Shown piece after piece: positions 8,865 through 18,098 of a stretch of 40,352 nucleotides of DNA. Positions within the stretch are counted from its first letter, which is position 1. The number at the start of each line of letters is the position of its first letter. Source of the DNA: Akkermansiaceae bacterium. Lineage in GTDB: Bacteria; Verrucomicrobiota; Verrucomicrobiia; Verrucomicrobiales; Akkermansiaceae. The notes beneath the pieces were generated by a model. It searched no databases. It was not told the origin of the DNA and saw nothing but the letters and a program-made list of their open reading frames with translations. The DNA is taken from assembly GCA_903934285.1 (NCBI GenBank), contig CAIZNN010000050.1:1-40352 (forward strand), read 5' to 3'. Position numbers and translations under genes: made by a program.

Positions 8865-10775
8865 TCACTTCGGCAGGCGCGCGTAGAGGGTTTCCATCTC
8901 GGCGACCAGACGGTCAAATTGCCGGATGGCCGCCTCGATGGGCGCGGGCTGCGACATGTCCACCCCGGCATCCCGCAGCAGGTCGAGCGGAAACTTGCTG
9001 CCGCCGGCCCGCAACATCGTTAGATAACGCTCCGCCCCGGCGGCGCCACCCTGGCTGACCGCCTCGGCCAGGGCCGAGGACGCCACCATGCCCGTGACGT
9101 ATTGGAAAACATAGTAGGGCCGGAAAAAGTGCGGGATTGCGGCCCAACTCACCGCGATGGTGTCATCGGCCTTGACCACGCCCAGATCACACCCCATGTA
9201 GAGGCGGTAGGTTTTCTCATAAGTGGCTTTGAGCCACTCGGCGGTGAGCGGTTGGCCGCGTTCGGCCTGCTCGTGCATCGCCAGCTCGAAGTCCGCCAGC
9301 AGCGTCTGGGCGTAGATGGTGCCGCGCATCCGTTCCAGATAGCTTTCCAACATCCGGAGTTTGACGCGGTCGTCGCTGCCGCTCTTGAGAGCCTCGGTGA
9401 GGAGCATGTTCTCATTGAAGGTGGAGGCGATTTCGGCGATGAAGGTGGTGTAGCCGGCGGTGGCAAACGGTTGCGCGGCGTTGGATAGATCCGAGTGCAT
9501 GGCGTGGCCCAGCTCATGGGCGAGGGTGGACATGTCATCATATCTGCCGCCGTAGTTCATCTTGATGAACGGATGGACGCCATAGACGCCGGAGCTGTAG
9601 CCGCCGCTTTGTTTGCCCTTGTTTGGATAGAGATCGATCCAGCGCTCGGCAAACGCGCGCTGCACCCCGGCGGTGTAGGCCGCGCCCAGCGGCGCCATCG
9701 CGGCGAGGATGAGTTGCTGGCTTTGCTCATAGCTGTAGACGCGGGTGACGCTGGGCGCGGCCGGGGCCGGCACGTCGTAGTAATTGAACTCGGCGAGGCC
9801 GAGCATGCGTTGCTTGAGTTTGAAGAGGCGGTGCAGCGGGGCGAGGTTGGCGCGCACGGTGGTGATGAGGTTGCGATACACCTCCGGGTTGATGTTGTTT
9901 TCGAACAGGCTGGCATCCAGGCAGCTCGGGTACTTGTACATCCGCGCAAACGCCACCTGCCGCCGCATCTCCCCGTCGAGCAAGGCGGCAAACGTGTTCT
10001 CATATTTGCCCAGGTTGTGCCAGTAGGCTTCCACCACCGTGCGGCGGTCCGCCGCGTTTTTGCTGAGCCGGTATTTGAGAAAGTTGTTCTCGTTGAGCAG
10101 CACCCGGGTGCCGTCGGCCAGGGTGACTTCGGCCCGCGGCATGTCCACATTGTTGAGCAGGCCGGCGACCTTGGCAGGAATGTCGGTGAACAGTCCGACT
10201 TGGGCGATGAGGCGTTCCTCCGTCTCCGATAGCGTGTGGTCCTTGTTGCGGAGAATCTTTTCCAACAAAAACCGATAGGGCGCGAGCCGCGCCTCGGCCG
10301 TGAGGTAGGCCGCCACTTGCGCCGCGCCGAGTTGCAGCACGTCGGGCGCCAAAAACGCCGTCTTCGCCCCAAACCGCACCGCCAAATTCTGGAACTCCGC
10401 TTGCATCCGGGTGTAGGCCGGATTCGACAGGTCCATGTCGCTCTGCAGGCGCGCGTACGCCTGGAGCCGGTCGCCGCGCTCGTTGATGGCATCAAGCAGC
10501 TCTAACATGGCAGCGGTGCTCTGGGGCGAGCGGGTCCACGCCGCGGCCAGGCCATCGACCGAGGCGACGAGTTTGGCCACCGCCTCAAACTCGCTGCGCC
10601 ATGCCGCTTCATCCTTGAACAGATCGGTGACGTTGAACTTGAATGCCTCGGGCACCTTGGCACGCTCGGTTTGCGAGTAATCCGGGATGACCGGCTCGGC
10701 GGCGGGCTCGGCGGCGGCCAGGATGCCGGCATATGCCAGGATGGCGAGAGACAGGACGGGAGATAGCGAGTTCAT
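8865..10775 (-). CDS. pepF: Oligoendopeptidase F-like zinc metallopeptidase (M3B), exported
   Basis: 636 residues. The zinc signature H420-E-L-G-H424 lies in LAHELGHAMHSDLS, with the second-helix Glu in FIAEIASTFNE (the usual third ligand of M3 peptidases) and the downstream YYVFQYVTGM segment typical of PepF. The preceding GGYSSGVYGVHPFIKMNYGGRYDDMSTLAHE matches the M3B active-site approach in pattern. PepF enzymes hydrolyse peptides of roughly 7-17 residues. Unlike the cytosolic Lactococcus enzyme, this copy begins with a signal peptide (MNSLSPVLSLAILAYAGILAAAEP), so it probably acts in the periplasm. The start ATG at 10775 is preceded by CCCTCCCCCC, not by a Shine-Dalgarno. The gene follows the minus-strand order but is separated by 100 bases from the DUF1080 gene and by 186 from YebC. 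Confidence 0.9.
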   Translation of the reverse strand: MNSLSPVLSLAILAYAGILAAAEPAAEPVIPDYSQTERAKVPEAFKFNVTDLFKDEAAWRSEFEAVAKLVASVDGLAAAWTRSPQSTAAMLELLDAINERGDRLQAYARLQSDMDLSNPAYTRMQAEFQNLAVRFGAKTAFLAPDVLQLGAAQVAAYLTAEARLAPYRFLLEKILRNKDHTLSETEERLIAQVGLFTDIPAKVAGLLNNVDMPRAEVTLADGTRVLLNENNFLKYRLSKNAADRRTVVEAYWHNLGKYENTFAALLDGEMRRQVAFARMYKYPSCLDASLFENNINPEVYRNLITTVRANLAPLHRLFKLKQRMLGLAEFNYYDVPAPAAPSVTRVYSYEQSQQLILAAMAPLGAAYTAGVQRAFAERWIDLYPNKGKQSGGYSSGVYGVHPFIKMNYGGRYDDMSTLAHELGHAMHSDLSNAAQPFATAGYTTFIAEIASTFNENMLLTEALKSGSDDRVKLRMLESYLERMRGTIYAQTLLADFELAMHEQAERGQPLTAEWLKATYEKTYRLYMGCDLGVVKADDTIAVSWAAIPHFFRPYYVFQYVTGMVASSALAEAVSQGGAAGAERYLTMLRAGGSKFPLDLLRDAGVDMSQPAPIEAAIRQFDRLVAEMETLYARLPK

Positions 10776-10961
10776 GGGGGGAGGGCTCTATAAGGGAAAT
10801 TGGCAGAGGCCGATGCGGCTGTTAGATCCATTCCAGGCGCTGCAACCCGCTGCGAACAGTAATTTCTTCATGGTTGTAGTGGCTTTCATCAGTTGGCTGG
10901 CGCAGTGGCACGGTCCGCGGTGATCGGGCATGGGGCGTGCAAAGCATCCTCAGCCTGTTAG

Positions 10962-11672
10962 TCAGGCGATGTTGGTGAACACCGCCTGCACATCGTCGTC
11001 GTCCTCGATGCGGTCGAGGATTTTCTCCACATCCAACATCTGCTCCTCGCTCAGTTCGATCGGCTGGGTGGGCAGGCGCTTGAGGCTGGCCTTGGGGGCG
11101 GGAATGCCCGATTGTTCCACCGCTTGGCAGAGGCTGGCAAAGGCGCTGTACTCGCCGATGACCGCGACGATGCCGTCCTCGACCTGCAGTTCCTCCAGTC
11201 CGGCATCGATGAGTTCGAGTTCGAGGTCCTCGAGATTGACGCCCTGCGGCACCGGGAACTCGATCACGGTTTTGCGCGAGAACATGAAATCCAGCGACCC
11301 GGAGTTGACCAACTGGCCGTTGTTCTTGTTGAAAATCGTCTTCATGTTGGTCACCGAGCGGTTCGAGTTGTCGGTGGCGCATTCGATGAAAAACAACGAC
11401 CCGTGCGGGCCTTTGCCCTCGTAGTTGACTTCCGAAATATCGGCGCCGTCCTTGCCGGCGGCGCGTTTGATGGCGGCCTCGATGTTTTCGCGCGACAGGT
11501 TCTGGGCCTTGGCGTTGTTGATGGCCACCCGCAGCGGCGCGTTGCTTTCCGGATCGGGCCCGCCGTTTTTGGCGGCGAGGGTGATCGACTTGGCCAGCTT
11601 CGGAAACACCTTGGACATCGTGGCCCAACGCGATTCCTTGGCTCGGCGGCGGCATTCAAAGGCTCTTCCCAT
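10962..11672 (-). CDS. YebC/PmpR family regulator or translation factor
   Basis: 236 residues beginning MGRAFECRRRAKESRW, the N-terminus of the Bacteroidetes/Verrucomicrobia branch of the family (the canonical type starts MAGHSKWA). Family blocks include NGGPDPESNAPLRVAI, NLSRENIEAAIKRAAGKDG, YEGKGPHGSLFFIECATDN, NRSVTNMKTIFNKNNGQL and the Asp-rich C-terminus EDDDDVQAVFTNIA. Members were described as DNA-binding transcriptional regulators (PmpR), and more recently as proteins that relieve ribosome stalling on proline-rich sequences; which applies here cannot be read from sequence. The protein is cytosolic and complete. The leader before ATG is GCACCAACCACC. It is divergent from the ThuA gene, with 276 bases between the two starts, enough for two promoters; I found no convincing -35/-10 pair there. 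Confidence 0.93.
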   Translation of the reverse strand: MGRAFECRRRAKESRWATMSKVFPKLAKSITLAAKNGGPDPESNAPLRVAINNAKAQNLSRENIEAAIKRAAGKDGADISEVNYEGKGPHGSLFFIECATDNSNRSVTNMKTIFNKNNGQLVNSGSLDFMFSRKTVIEFPVPQGVNLEDLELELIDAGLEELQVEDGIVAVIGEYSAFASLCQAVEQSGIPAPKASLKRLPTQPIELSEEQMLDVEKILDRIEDDDDVQAVFTNIA

Positions 11673-11948
11673 GGTGGTTGGTGCGGTGCAAGTTCCCGGG
11701 GACTCCCCCGGCGCGCCGATTCAAGCACAGCCGCCGCGAAGCTCAAGAGCGGAATTGCACGCAGCGCCTCCCGCCGCCGGATGGAGACGCCGGCCGCCGC
11801 AACGCGCGCTGCCGCAAAATGAGTGCCCTGAAGATATTCCATTGCGCACGGGTGCCGGCAGCGATAACCTCGGTGCCTATCAACCTTGCGCCAGCTTGGC
11901 CCTGTGGTGGGGCGGCCGGCACGGTTACCAAACAACAACAACAAATCG

Positions 11949-12689
11949 ATGAAACAATTCCTGATGGCGGCATTGGTGCTGGGCGTGGCGGGCGGCTGCA
12001 TCGCGGCACCCCAGAAAACGGTGGTGGTGTGGTCCGAAGGGACCGCCCCGAAAGATGTCTATCCCAACGATATCAACACGGCGATCGCCGAGGGGTTGCG
12101 GGCATCCGCGGCATTGAAAGGCTGGAACGTGGTGGTCGCCAACCTCAGCGACCCCGAACAGGGATTGCCCGACGCCTTGCTCGCCAAGGCCGACGTGCTG
12201 GTCTGGTGGGGCCACAAAAAACATGACCAGGTGACCGACGAGCTGACGGCGAAAATTGCCAAGCGCGTCAAGGATGAGGGCATGGGCTTCATCGCGCTGC
12301 ACTCCGCGCACTTCGCCAAACCTAACAGGGTCATCCTGGGCACGCCCTGCACCTTCGCGGCGTATGTGATCGACAACAAGGAGACGGTGATCAAGGTCAC
12401 CGCCGCCGACCATCCCATCGCCAAAGGCGTGGCCAAGGAGTTCACCATCGCCAACGACGAACGATACAGCGATCCGTACGCCGTGCCGCCCACCGCAGCA
12501 ACCCCATTCGGCGGCACCCACATCCACCAGGACGGCGTGACGGAACAAAGCATCCAAGGCTATTGCTGGACCGTGGGCAAGGGGAACTATTTCTACTTCC
12601 AGGCCGGACATGAGACCAACCCGATCTACTTCCAGCCCGAAATCCGCAAAATCATGGCCAATGCGGTGGCTTGGGCGGCGAAAAAATAG
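11949..12689 (+). CDS. Exported ThuA-domain (trehalose utilisation-like) protein
   Basis: 246 residues from the ATG at 11949, which starts a signal peptide (MKQFLMAALVLGVAGGCIAA) that could be a lipoprotein-type or ordinary leader; a Cys lies inside (GGCIAA), so type II processing is possible. The class-I-glutamine-amidotransferase-like ThuA fold is indicated by KTVVVWSEG near the N-terminus, ADVLVWWGHKKHDQV, MGFIALHSAHFAKP and the late KGNYFYFQAGHETNPIYFQPE. ThuA-like proteins are frequent beside sugar-degradation and DUF1080 genes in this phylum, and a role in keto-sugar or trehalose handling is inferred from such families rather than shown here. It is convergent with the MFS-PlsC gene, with only 18 bases between stop codons. 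The leader (ACAACAACAACAAATCG) is A/C-rich and has no Shine-Dalgarno. Confidence 0.88.
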   Translation: MKQFLMAALVLGVAGGCIAAPQKTVVVWSEGTAPKDVYPNDINTAIAEGLRASAALKGWNVVVANLSDPEQGLPDALLAKADVLVWWGHKKHDQVTDELTAKIAKRVKDEGMGFIALHSAHFAKPNRVILGTPCTFAAYVIDNKETVIKVTAADHPIAKGVAKEFTIANDERYSDPYAVPPTAATPFGGTHIHQDGVTEQSIQGYCWTVGKGNYFYFQAGHETNPIYFQPEIRKIMANAVAWAAKK

Positions 12690-12707
12690 GAGTGCCTGCC
12701 TGGCGGA

Positions 12708-15242
12708 CTAATGGCGGCGCGCCCCTGCCGGCCGCGCCGCGAGAAAGCCATCCTCATCGAGGAAACCTCCTTGCGGCAACACCAGCCCGCTTGCGGGCGC
12801 GGCCGGACCGTGAACCCGCAGGGTGCCCTCGGCATCCTTCGCGATGAACCAGCCCGGCAACAAGCGGCCCCAGGTGCCGGGCTTTCTGCCGCTCTGCACG
12901 TCCTGCACGTTGGCCACCGGCGGCGGGTCCGGCATCGACATCGCCACCACCACCCCAGCCAGCGCCAGGCACGGGCAATGCAGCACCCCGGCGCGCTCAA
13001 ACGGCACCACCGCCTGTTCGCTGAAATCGTAAAACACCAGACGGGGCCCGCACTTGGCGCAGGCGAGTGCCGCCCGCAACAACTCGCCGCCAACCCATGG
13101 GCCGTCAGCCTCCGGTGGCACCACCGGCTGCAGCCCCAGTGGTGCCTGATAGAGCTCCGCAAACGCCGCAAACAAGCCCGCCACGCCCGCCACCAGCGGA
13201 TCGCCCGCCAACGCGGCAAAGGCGTGCCGCCGCTGCAGCGCATTGACCTGGCCTATCTGATAGCCATTGATCCACATCTGCCGCCGCTGCTCCAAGCGGA
13301 GGCCGCGGGCACGCTCCGCGCCACTGCCACGCGCCACCCTCAGCCCCCAGCCCGGCGCCTGGAAGCGCCCGGCGATGGCCTCCGCCGAGGTCTGCATCAG
13401 CGCATCGCGCAATGTCTCAAGGTTCGTGCCGGCCGGGTCTAACGGTTTTCCGACCGCCGCCGTCAGCCCGTAACGCAACGTCCGGTATGGCCACTTGCCG
13501 AAAAACCGGTTGCGCTCGAACGAAAAAACCGAACCCCATAACCCATCACACCACAGCGGCACTACCGGATGGCCGGCCGCTTTCGCAATCAAGGCGAACC
13601 CGCGTTGCAACTTGGACAAGGTGCCGGTGCGGGTCAGTTGCCCCTCGGGAAACAAGCACACGGTGTCCCCCTGGCGCAGGGCCGCGATGATGGTGCGGAT
13701 CGCCGCGCGCGGTTGCGCGCGGTTGATGCTCACGGTGGCAAAGAAACTAACAAACCAGCGCACCCCCCGTTGCGCCATGAACCCCTCATCCATCACGAAG
13801 CGCACCGGCCGGCCGCAGGCTGCCGAAATGAAAAACGCGTCGGCATACGTCACATGATTCGGCAACAACAACACCCCGCCCTGGGGTGGCAACCGCTCGA
13901 AAGAAAGCGTGCGCACATGATAGAGCGAGCGCACCACGGTGGCCCCCAGCACCCGGATGAAATCCCCCGGCAGCAGCCGGATGATGAACAGGGTCATCAG
14001 CGCACAGAGCAATCCGGCCACCGCGATCTGCACCCGCAACCCTAGCAGCGCCGTCACGCCGCAGTGCTGGGTCAGCCACGCCAACCCCTCAATCAGCCCG
14101 GCGGCCACCATCCCCGCAAAACAATCCTGCAAATTCACCGCCGATTGCAATTCGCCGCGCTTGGCGGCCGGATAGCGGTCCTGCACCCAGGCATTCAGCG
14201 GGGCCAAAAACACCGCCGCCGACACCGCCAACAGCACCAGCACCACCATGAACCAGGCGCCACCTAACGGAAGGCAGGCAATCACCATGGCCAGCACTGC
14301 CATCGCCACACCCGCCACCGGCACCCAGCCCAACTCGATGCGCCGCCGCAACAAAAACGCCGCCAACCCGAAACCCGCTATCATGCCCAGCGACGCCGCC
14401 GCCATGAACTCCGAGGCCAGGGTGCCAAACCCGCCGTGGCCGCCCGTCATCGCTTTGGCCAGCTTCACCGACCACAGGTTGATAAAGGTGGCCATCCCCC
14501 AGAAAAACGCCATGCCAAAGGAGGCCCGGCGCAGCGGCGCATCCCGCCAGAGCTCCTGCAAATGACCGAAATGCTGCACCAACAACCCGGCCCGCAGCGC
14601 CACTCCGCCTGGCGCGGGCACCCGCGGCACCACCCAGGCCATGACCAGCGCCGGCACCGAACACAGCGTCAAGATCAACAACGGCAGCAGGGCCGCCGTC
14701 CATGCCACCGCATCGCTGCCTCCCATCGCCCGGTAGCGCGAATCGTAAATCCAACCGGCCAGAATCTGCCCCGTCAACATCCCTAACATCGTCGTCATCT
14801 GCTGGATGCCCGAGGCAAACCCGAGATGGCGCGTACCTAACAATTCCTTGTTGCTGCCGATCTTCGCCGGGCTGAAAAACGCCGCCTGGGTGGCCAGCGC
14901 GAAAAACCCCACCATCGCCAGCGGCATGTTGCGCAGGACCACCGCGCCACAGATCAGCGCGAGGATGAGCACCTGCGCCACCGCCGCACCTAACATCACA
15001 TCGCGCTTCGAAAACCGGTCGCTCATCCAGCCGGCGAGCGGGGCGAACAACACGTACGGCAAGGAAATCAAAATGGCGGCCCAGCTTTCCACCGCCACGC
15101 CCACCGCCCCGCCCAGGGACACCAGGATGAACTGCGCGACCTTGTCATTGAACGCATTTTGCGTCTGCTGCACGATCATGCTCCAAAACCCCACCCAATG
15201 GCGGCGGCTCGGCGAATCGCTGCTTGATTGCTCAGGCGTCAT
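12708..15242 (-). CDS. MFS transporter-PlsC acyltransferase fusion with vestigial acyl-ACP-synthetase-like tail
   Basis: 844 residues. Residues about 15-425 form a twelve-helix major facilitator domain (start FWSMIVQQTQNAFNDK; loop GWMSDRFSKRD at 71-81), resembling LplT-type lysophospholipid flippases. Residues about 435-625 are a PlsC acyltransferase: N462-H463-V-T-Y-A-D468 (HX4D) and F531-PEG-Q535. In E. coli, LplT and Aas (PlsC plus AMP-forming acyl-ACP synthetase) form a lysophospholipid repair cycle, and three-domain fusions are common in other bacteria. Here the last about 200 residues retain only fragments reminiscent of the synthetase end (GRLLPG, RVHGP, LDEDGFL), with no recognisable ATP-binding T/S-G-rich loop. 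A role in inner-membrane lysophospholipid uptake and reacylation is likely. The ATG at 15242 lies 79 bases downstream of glyQS on the same strand. Confidence 0.87.
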   Translation of the reverse strand: MTPEQSSSDSPSRRHWVGFWSMIVQQTQNAFNDKVAQFILVSLGGAVGVAVESWAAILISLPYVLFAPLAGWMSDRFSKRDVMLGAAVAQVLILALICGAVVLRNMPLAMVGFFALATQAAFFSPAKIGSNKELLGTRHLGFASGIQQMTTMLGMLTGQILAGWIYDSRYRAMGGSDAVAWTAALLPLLILTLCSVPALVMAWVVPRVPAPGGVALRAGLLVQHFGHLQELWRDAPLRRASFGMAFFWGMATFINLWSVKLAKAMTGGHGGFGTLASEFMAAASLGMIAGFGLAAFLLRRRIELGWVPVAGVAMAVLAMVIACLPLGGAWFMVVLVLLAVSAAVFLAPLNAWVQDRYPAAKRGELQSAVNLQDCFAGMVAAGLIEGLAWLTQHCGVTALLGLRVQIAVAGLLCALMTLFIIRLLPGDFIRVLGATVVRSLYHVRTLSFERLPPQGGVLLLPNHVTYADAFFISAACGRPVRFVMDEGFMAQRGVRWFVSFFATVSINRAQPRAAIRTIIAALRQGDTVCLFPEGQLTRTGTLSKLQRGFALIAKAAGHPVVPLWCDGLWGSVFSFERNRFFGKWPYRTLRYGLTAAVGKPLDPAGTNLETLRDALMQTSAEAIAGRFQAPGWGLRVARGSGAERARGLRLEQRRQMWINGYQIGQVNALQRRHAFAALAGDPLVAGVAGLFAAFAELYQAPLGLQPVVPPEADGPWVGGELLRAALACAKCGPRLVFYDFSEQAVVPFERAGVLHCPCLALAGVVVAMSMPDPPPVANVQDVQSGRKPGTWGRLLPGWFIAKDAEGTLRVHGPAAPASGLVLPQGGFLDEDGFLAARPAGARRH

Positions 15243-15321
15243 AAGGAGTCATGATCCCGCCCGGCGCGATCGCGGCGGCGGGCGTGAATCGAACGAGTGA
15301 GGCGCCACGATCCAGCCGCCT

Positions 15322-16932
15322 CTAGCGCACCCTTTCTAACAACCAAGGCAGCAGTGCCTCCAGCGGCAGGCGTTCCTGCTCCATGGAATCGCGGTGGCGC
15401 ACGGTGACGGTGCCTTTGAGCGCCTCGCCGTTTTCGCCGAGGGTTTCGAAATCCACGGTGATGCAGAACGGGGTGCCGACCTCATCCTGGCGGCGGTAGC
15501 GGCGACCGACCGCCCCGCCATCGTCGTAGAACACAGTCATCCACGGTTGCAGTAGTTTCTGGATGTCGCGGGCGATGCGCACTTGCTCGTCATTTTTCTT
15601 GAGCAAGGGGAAAATGCCGACTTTCACCGGGGCCATGCGTGGCACGAAGCGCAGCACGGTGCGCAACTCCTCCTTGCCCTTCTCATCGGTTAGAGTCTCC
15701 TCGTCGAACGCCTCGCAAATGAGCGCGAGCACCGTGCGGTCGCAGCCCGCGGACGGCTCGACCACATGCGGCAGGAAGCGTTGCTTGGTTTCCTCGTCGA
15801 AATACACCAGCGATTTGCCGGCGCCTTTTTCGTGCACGCCCAGGTCGTAGTCGGTGCGATACGCCACGCCTTCCAACTCCTGGATGCCAAAGGGGAACTC
15901 GTATTCGATGTCGTAGGTTTTCTTCGAATAGAACGCGCGCTCGCCATCCGGCACGTCGAGGATATGCAACTTGGCGCGCGGGATGCCGATTTCGCCGTAG
16001 AACTTGAGGCGCTCCTCCAACCACTCGTCGGTGAGCCGCATGCCATCGTCGGGATGGCAGAAATACTCGATTTCCATCTGCTCGAACTCGCGCGAGCGGA
16101 AGGTGAAATTGCGCGGGTTGATCTCATTGCGGAACGACTTGCCGCATTGCGCGATGCCGAAGGGCAGCTTCACCCGGTTGGAATCCAGCACGTTCTTGTA
16201 TTGCACAAAGATCGATTGCGCCGTCTCGGGCCGCAGATAGGCGATCTGGTCGCCGGTGGCCCCGAAATTGGTCTGCAGCATCAGGTTGAACTGGCGCGGC
16301 GGGGTCAGCAACGCGCCGTTGTCCGGGTTGAAATTCGTCGCCCCGCTCACTGCACCGCTTCGTTCGTGGTCGGGCAACGGCTCGAAGACAAACTGCCCAC
16401 CCTGACTTTGCAATGTTTGCAGCACCTTGAGTTCCGCGGGGCTCAGCAGGTTGGCATAGAACTGCGAGGCGAGTTTGGCAGCCTTTTTGAGGCTCGCCGG
16501 TGAGGCATCGGGCACCAACACCGCAAACTCGCGCGCAATCCCCTCCAACGGCAGATTCTCGATCTTCACGCCGGAAAAGTAGCAGGCATAGCCGTCTTGC
16601 GCCGGGATCTGATCGGCGCGCAGGCGGGCCTTGGAGAGCAGGCAATCGCACATCGGATCGGAAAACCCGCCGACGTGGCCCGAGGCGACCAGCACTTGTT
16701 CCATGGTGAGGATCGCGCCGTCCATGCCGAGCACGTCGTCGCGTTCCTGCACGGTTTTGCGCCACCAATACTCCTTGAGGTTGCGTTTCAGCTCGGCCCC
16801 CAGCGGACCGTAATCCCAGCAGCCGTTGAGACCGCCGTAAAGTTCGCCGGCTTGAAAAATGAACCCGCGGCGTTTGCACAGGGAGACGATTTTTTCCATG
16901 CGGGCGGGATCGGTGCTGTCTTTGTTGGCCAT
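15322..16932 (-). CDS. glyQS: Glycyl-tRNA synthetase, single-chain (eukaryote/archaeal-type) class II
   Basis: 536 residues from ATG 16932 (MANKDSTDPARMEKIV); an in-frame ATG at 16983 would add a Cys/Pro-rich stretch unlike the family, and one at 16899 (MEKIVSLCKRRG) is also possible. The enzyme charges tRNA-Gly with glycine. Features of the single-chain form: the N-terminal FQAGELYGGLNGCWDYGPLG block, the catalytic insertion, motif 2 (FRNEINPRNFTFRSREFEQME), motif 3 region (EPSAGCDRTVLALICEAFD) and a C-terminal anticodon-binding domain (RMAPVKVGIFPLLKK, then DDGGAVGRRYRRQDE and GTPFCITVD). Length fits bacterial members of this class. It heads a possible two-gene minus-strand unit with the MFS-PlsC gene. 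The leader reads CCCACCCCCGACCCAC directly before ATG. Confidence 0.96.
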   Translation of the reverse strand: MANKDSTDPARMEKIVSLCKRRGFIFQAGELYGGLNGCWDYGPLGAELKRNLKEYWWRKTVQERDDVLGMDGAILTMEQVLVASGHVGGFSDPMCDCLLSKARLRADQIPAQDGYACYFSGVKIENLPLEGIAREFAVLVPDASPASLKKAAKLASQFYANLLSPAELKVLQTLQSQGGQFVFEPLPDHERSGAVSGATNFNPDNGALLTPPRQFNLMLQTNFGATGDQIAYLRPETAQSIFVQYKNVLDSNRVKLPFGIAQCGKSFRNEINPRNFTFRSREFEQMEIEYFCHPDDGMRLTDEWLEERLKFYGEIGIPRAKLHILDVPDGERAFYSKKTYDIEYEFPFGIQELEGVAYRTDYDLGVHEKGAGKSLVYFDEETKQRFLPHVVEPSAGCDRTVLALICEAFDEETLTDEKGKEELRTVLRFVPRMAPVKVGIFPLLKKNDEQVRIARDIQKLLQPWMTVFYDDGGAVGRRYRRQDEVGTPFCITVDFETLGENGEALKGTVTVRHRDSMEQERLPLEALLPWLLERVR

Positions 16933-16996
16933 GTGGGTCGGGGGTGGGCGGCAGATGCAAGCAGGCTTGCACCTGCTCGGCAAGCAGGGATTCGAC

Positions 16997-17040
16997 GCGC
17001 CGAACCGGCGCGGCGATTCGGCGCGCCGGCTTCAGCCGGC
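16997..17040 (-). terminator. Two adjacent GC hairpins between the PEP-CTERM protease and glyQS
   Basis: CGCGCC-GAACC-GGCGCG (16997-17013) and GCCGGC-TTCA-GCCGGC (17025-17040) are perfect 6-bp stems with short loops. They lie in the 150 bases between the end of the minus-strand protease and the start of glyQS. They are placed to terminate or fold the protease transcript, but no T-run follows on the minus strand, so intrinsic termination is uncertain. Confidence 0.35.
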
Positions 17041-17082
17041 CCGCCCCGGGTCTCGATGCGGGCGGACGAGCCGCACCCGCCC

Positions 17083-18036
17083 TTACCTCCCCCGCCCGCG
17101 GCGCAGGGCCAGCACGGCCCCGGCAAGCAATGCCAGCACCCCCACGCCGGGTTCCGGAATGATACTCAAAAGTTCGCCCGCATACGACCCGGTGTAGGTG
17201 AACGCAGTGATTGGCCGCGCCGCCACGCCGGTTGGATCCGGGTCGATATCGGTGGTGCCAATGGCCCACGCGATGCCGGCGAGCATCAGCCTGCCGTCGG
17301 CCAGCATCATCAGCGGACTGCCGGAATCGCCGCCCTGCAACTGCGCCTCGAAGCCGCTGTGGGTGAAGCCAAAGCTCCCATCGCCGGCCAGATTCTGCAC
17401 GGTCGCCAGAATATCGCCGATGGCAACATGGCCATCGTCCGTGGCATCCTCGAAAAAACCCTCCAGACGGTTGCTGCCCACTGTCTGCACCGTCGTCGTC
17501 GCCGCCCCGTAGCCCGTCGCGGTCGGGGTGAGCCCGCCCATGAAAACCAGCAGGTCGGAGAGCCCCGAGGCCGCGAATGTGGCCTCCGTCAGCGTCACTT
17601 GTGCGAACTCATAACTGGTGATGGACGCCGGCACCGCCGTGCTGAGAAAACCGACCCACAAATCGGAGGTGCCAATGCGTTGGCCGCTGGCTACGCTGCG
17701 TGCGACCGCTGTCGCGCCCGGATCATTGCCGGGAAAAAACGACATCACGCTGCCGACGCCGGGATGATAATGGCTGGCGCTCAGGAATACCGTGGGGGTG
17801 AGCATCGTCCCCCAGTGACCGTCGCTGCTGCGCCCCACTCCGGACCAATCCAAGCCGCTGCCGATAAAGGCAGCGTCGTTGGCAAAGCGGTCATTGCTGG
17901 CAGCCGCAAAATTCTGAATCAAGCTCGCCCCCACACACCGCGCGGCGCCGCCACCGCATGCCACCGCCACCGCGAGCATTGCCGCCCGGGCGACACCGCA
18001 GAACCGCATGCAGGGAGTGAGTTTGAGCAACATCAT
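17083..18036 (-). CDS. Trypsin-like serine protease with PEP-CTERM sorting signal
   Basis: 317 residues from the tandem ATG-ATG at 18036/18033, preceded by the leader TCTTCACCCC; a longer frame to 18114 would put about 26 residues before the signal peptide. An N-terminal signal segment (RAAMLAVAVACGGGAA) is followed by a chymotrypsin-fold protease: candidate triad H89 (FLSASHYH, in place of TAAHC), D125 (TSDLWVGF) and S238 in the near-universal GGDSGSP. The C-terminus is a textbook PEP-CTERM tail: IIPEPGVGV at 292-300, a hydrophobic helix (LALLAGAVLAL) and the basic end RRGRGR. PEP-CTERM proteins are processed by an exosortase and sent to the surface or extracellular matrix; the exosortase must be encoded elsewhere. 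A substrate cannot be proposed. The His-region spacing is unusual but the Ser motif is unambiguous. Confidence 0.82.
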   Translation of the reverse strand: MMLLKLTPCMRFCGVARAAMLAVAVACGGGAARCVGASLIQNFAAASNDRFANDAAFIGSGLDWSGVGRSSDGHWGTMLTPTVFLSASHYHPGVGSVMSFFPGNDPGATAVARSVASGQRIGTSDLWVGFLSTAVPASITSYEFAQVTLTEATFAASGLSDLLVFMGGLTPTATGYGAATTTVQTVGSNRLEGFFEDATDDGHVAIGDILATVQNLAGDGSFGFTHSGFEAQLQGGDSGSPLMMLADGRLMLAGIAWAIGTTDIDPDPTGVAARPITAFTYTGSYAGELLSIIPEPGVGVLALLAGAVLALRRGRGR

Positions 18037-18098
18037 GGGGTGAAGACTCCATGGCAATTGCCATGCCCCAAGCCACATGGCCAGCAAATTCGCGGGAG

